The translations under genes and the position numbers were made by a program. From an uncultured Lachnospiraceae bacterium (lineage in GTDB: Bacteria > Bacillota > Clostridia > Lachnospirales > Lachnospiraceae): DNA of 64,000 bases. Shown piece by piece: positions 62,202-64,000 of this stretch. Every line of letters starts with the position of its first letter. The first letter of the stretch is position 1. The stretch lies in the NCBI GenBank assembly GCA_900542015.1, contig UQLY01000005.1, positions 62,001 through 126,000 of the forward strand. The letters are read 5' to 3'. The notes under the pieces are model-generated. The model was not told the origin of the DNA and made no database searches. It saw nothing but the letters and a program-made list of their open reading frames with translations.

Positions 62202-63896
62202 ATGATTGTAGGAATAGACTTAGGAACAACCAACAGCCTCGTGGCGTATTTTACGGACGACGGACCGAAGATCATCCCCAACAGACTTGGGAAAAATCTG
62301 ACGCCGTCCATCGTCAGCATCGATGAAAACGAAGAGGTATACGTGGGAGAAACGGCAAGGGAAAGGATGCTGTTATATCCCGACAGCGCCGCGTCGGTAT
62401 TCAAACGGGATATGGGAAGCGACCGCAAATTTCAGCTTCTGCACAAACAGTTTCGTGCCGAAGAGCTGTCCGCGCTGGTGTTGAAGGCGTTAAAGGAAGA
62501 CGCGGAGGCATATCTGGGAGAACCGGTAACCGAAGCGGTCATCAGCGTGCCTGCATATTTCAACGACGACAGGAGAAAGGCGACGAAACGCGCCGGAGAG
62601 CTTGCCGGACTGAAGGTGGAGCGTATTATCAGCGAACCCACGGCTGCGGCGATCGCCTACGGCTTATACCAGAGTCACGAAAACGCTAAATTTCTGGTAT
62701 TTGACCTGGGAGGCGGTACCTTTGACGTATCCATTCTGGAATTATACGATTCGATTATCGAAGTGCGCGCGGTAGCGGGAGATAACTTTTTGGGCGGCGA
62801 AGATTTTACCCGCGTGCTGGAAGATTTGTTTTTTGACAAGCATAAAGAGATCGACAAAGAAAAGCTGTCGTTCCAGACTCTGCGCCATATCAGCAAGCAG
62901 GCGGAAATCTGCAAAAGAGGCTTTACCGACAGCAATGTGTCCAAAATGGTGTGCAACATTGACGGAGAGACGGTGGAAATGGGGATTACCCTTGAAGTAT
63001 ATGAAGCCGCATGTGAGGAACTGCTTGAGAAAATCAAACAGCCCATCAAGCGCAGCCTTGCGGACGCACATATCAAGGTAAAGGATATTGATAAGGTTGT
63101 ACTGGTCGGCGGCGCCACCAAGCTGTCCTTTGTCAGAAAGTTTGTGGGCAGGATTTTCCGTACCATTCCCGATACCAATATCAACCCGGATGAGGCGGTT
63201 GCTCTGGGCGCGGCGGTGCAGGCGGCGATGAAGGAACGCAACGCCATGATCAAGGAGGTTATATTAACGGACGTCTGCCCCTTTACGCTGGGCACGGAAG
63301 TTGTGATGGAGCGGGAGGATAACATCTTTGAGGGCGGACATTTCTGTCCCATTATCGAGAGAAACACAACGATTCCCGCAAGCCGCACGGAGCGTCTGTA
63401 CACGGTCCGGGACAATCAGACAAAGCTGCGCGTCAAAATCCTTCAGGGAGAGAGCCGTTTTGCCGCAAATAACCTGCTGCTTGGAGAAATTACGATTAAG
63501 GTGCCCGCGGCAAAGGCGGGAGAAGAGCCGGTAGACGTGACCTATACTTATGATATCAATTCCATACTGGAAGTGGAAATCAAGGTAGTCTCCACCGGAG
63601 AGAAGGTAAAACAGATCATCAAGGGCGGACATACGGATATGAGCGATGAAGAAATCGAAGAGCGCATGAAGGAAATCGCTTATCTGAAAATCCATCCCAG
63701 AGAAAAAGAAGAGAACAAGCTTCTCCTGTTGAGGGGCGAGCGCCTGTATGAGGAAAGCCTCGGAAACGACCGCCGGATCGTGGAGCGCGCCCTGCAGAAA
63801 TTTGACGACGCCTTAAATACCAGAGATAACGCAAAAATCGAAGAGGCGAGAGAGGAATTTCGGATCTTTTTGAAGGAATTTATGGAGGATATTTAG
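62202..63896 (+). CDS. Hsp70 family chaperone, HscC-like
   Basis: A 564-residue Hsp70, shorter than DnaK (about 610-640 aa). The ATPase domain is complete: VGIDLGTTNSLVAYF, VISVPAYFNDDRRKATKRAG, FDLGGGTFDVSILEL, VVLVGGATKLSFVRKFV. A substrate-binding domain follows (from about residue 360, TLGTEVVMEREDNIF and NTTIPASRTERLYT), with a reduced helical lid and no DnaK-type acidic EEVD-like tail. This shape matches the HscC subgroup. It is transcribed with the J-like/TPR gene and ends in a strong terminator. The major DnaK operon is elsewhere. Confidence 0.93.
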   Translation: MIVGIDLGTTNSLVAYFTDDGPKIIPNRLGKNLTPSIVSIDENEEVYVGETARERMLLYPDSAASVFKRDMGSDRKFQLLHKQFRAEELSALVLKALKEDAEAYLGEPVTEAVISVPAYFNDDRRKATKRAGELAGLKVERIISEPTAAAIAYGLYQSHENAKFLVFDLGGGTFDVSILELYDSIIEVRAVAGDNFLGGEDFTRVLEDLFFDKHKEIDKEKLSFQTLRHISKQAEICKRGFTDSNVSKMVCNIDGETVEMGITLEVYEAACEELLEKIKQPIKRSLADAHIKVKDIDKVVLVGGATKLSFVRKFVGRIFRTIPDTNINPDEAVALGAAVQAAMKERNAMIKEVILTDVCPFTLGTEVVMEREDNIFEGGHFCPIIERNTTIPASRTERLYTVRDNQTKLRVKILQGESRFAANNLLLGEITIKVPAAKAGEEPVDVTYTYDINSILEVEIKVVSTGEKVKQIIKGGHTDMSDEEIEERMKEIAYLKIHPREKEENKLLLLRGERLYEESLGNDRRIVERALQKFDDALNTRDNAKIEEAREEFRIFLKEFMEDI

Positions 63897-63908
63897 AACA
63901 CAATCGCA

Positions 63909-63961
63909 ACGGTATCTGTCAAAGGAAGAAAACGTGTTTCCATGACAGGTACCGTTTTTTA
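63909..63961 (+). terminator. Terminator after the Hsp70 gene
   Basis: ACGGTATCTGTCA (63909-63921) pairs with TGACAGGTACCGT (63943-63955), 13 bp with one G-U, followed by TTTTTA. The loop contains a further GGAA/TTCC pairing. Confidence 0.92.
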
Positions 63962-64000
63962 TAGTGCCGCCGGATTTTGGAAAATAAAATGGACAGGTAA

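Noticed and set aside
1..64000. tRNA, rRNA, CRISPR arrays and insertion sequences
   Set aside because: None was recognised by eye on either strand; tmRNA is the only RNA gene supported. A tRNA or covariance-model scan was not possible here.

Overview
The window reads as a chromosomal stretch of a spore-forming, anaerobic Clostridia species, most likely of the family Lachnospiraceae. The basis is a spoIIIA operon, spoIVB and a cotJABC operon, a monomeric [FeFe] hydrogenase, Firmicutes-type gene order (nusB-xseA-xseB-ispA-dxs-tlyA-nadK-argR-recN-spoIVB) and moderate GC. No insertion sequence, prophage, CRISPR array, rRNA or tRNA was recognised; the only RNA gene called is tmRNA. Family placement is by gene content and style only.

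Layout. 1-3925: spoIIIAB (cut by the window edge) to spoIIIAH. 3989-7931: deoB, prfC and a transglutaminase-like lipoprotein. 8048-17074: one long co-oriented housekeeping run (Asp23/Gls24 protein, nusB, xseAB, ispA, dxs, tlyA, nadK, argR, recN), closed by a terminator. 17129-20379: spoIVB, a cytoplasmic alpha-amylase and a small conserved protein. 20514-23863: secG, rnr, smpB and ssrA, i.e. translocation, RNA decay and ribosome rescue. 23900-24836: an AT-richer patch just after tmRNA with a DUF4258/YgiT-type zinc-finger pair (toxin-antitoxin-like), then a heavy-metal-associated (HMA) protein behind two dyads. 24847-30196: LysR regulator, heterodimeric ABC exporter and a cytidylate-kinase-like protein. 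30297-31386: cotJABC on the minus strand. 31704-39976: zinc-ribbon/SHOCT protein, feoAB, [FeFe] hydrogenase, gltX, a UvrD-like helicase and a DUF1292 protein. 40206-44809: an odd group comprising a sirtuin-like protein lacking the catalytic His, a GH13 protein lacking all catalytic Asp residues, a DUF5662 protein, a Cys/Asp/Arg-rich small protein, and an RluA-type pseudouridine synthase that overlaps it antisense. 44967-49858: beta-propeller lactonase-like protein, aroC, VanY-like peptidase, tgt, yajC. 50041-58458: leuB-ilvD-ilvB, an L,D-transpeptidase and serC-serA. 58578-63896: a 1199-residue J-like/TPR protein with an HscC-like Hsp70.

The most interesting signals are: (i) an identical dyad, GTTAG-N6-CTAAC, present twice before the HMA gene and once before feoAB, suggesting a shared metalloregulator; (ii) a near-perfect CIRCE (HrcA operator) before the ABC exporter; (iii) two neighbouring pseudoenzymes, sirtuin-like and GH13, the first with a 16-bp palindrome inside its promoter; (iv) an Hsp70 paired with a giant TPR protein whose J-like domain has NPE in place of HPD. 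Promoters are by-eye sigma-A matches; several carry an extended -10 (TGN). All family calls are from motifs read in the sequence, without database searches.
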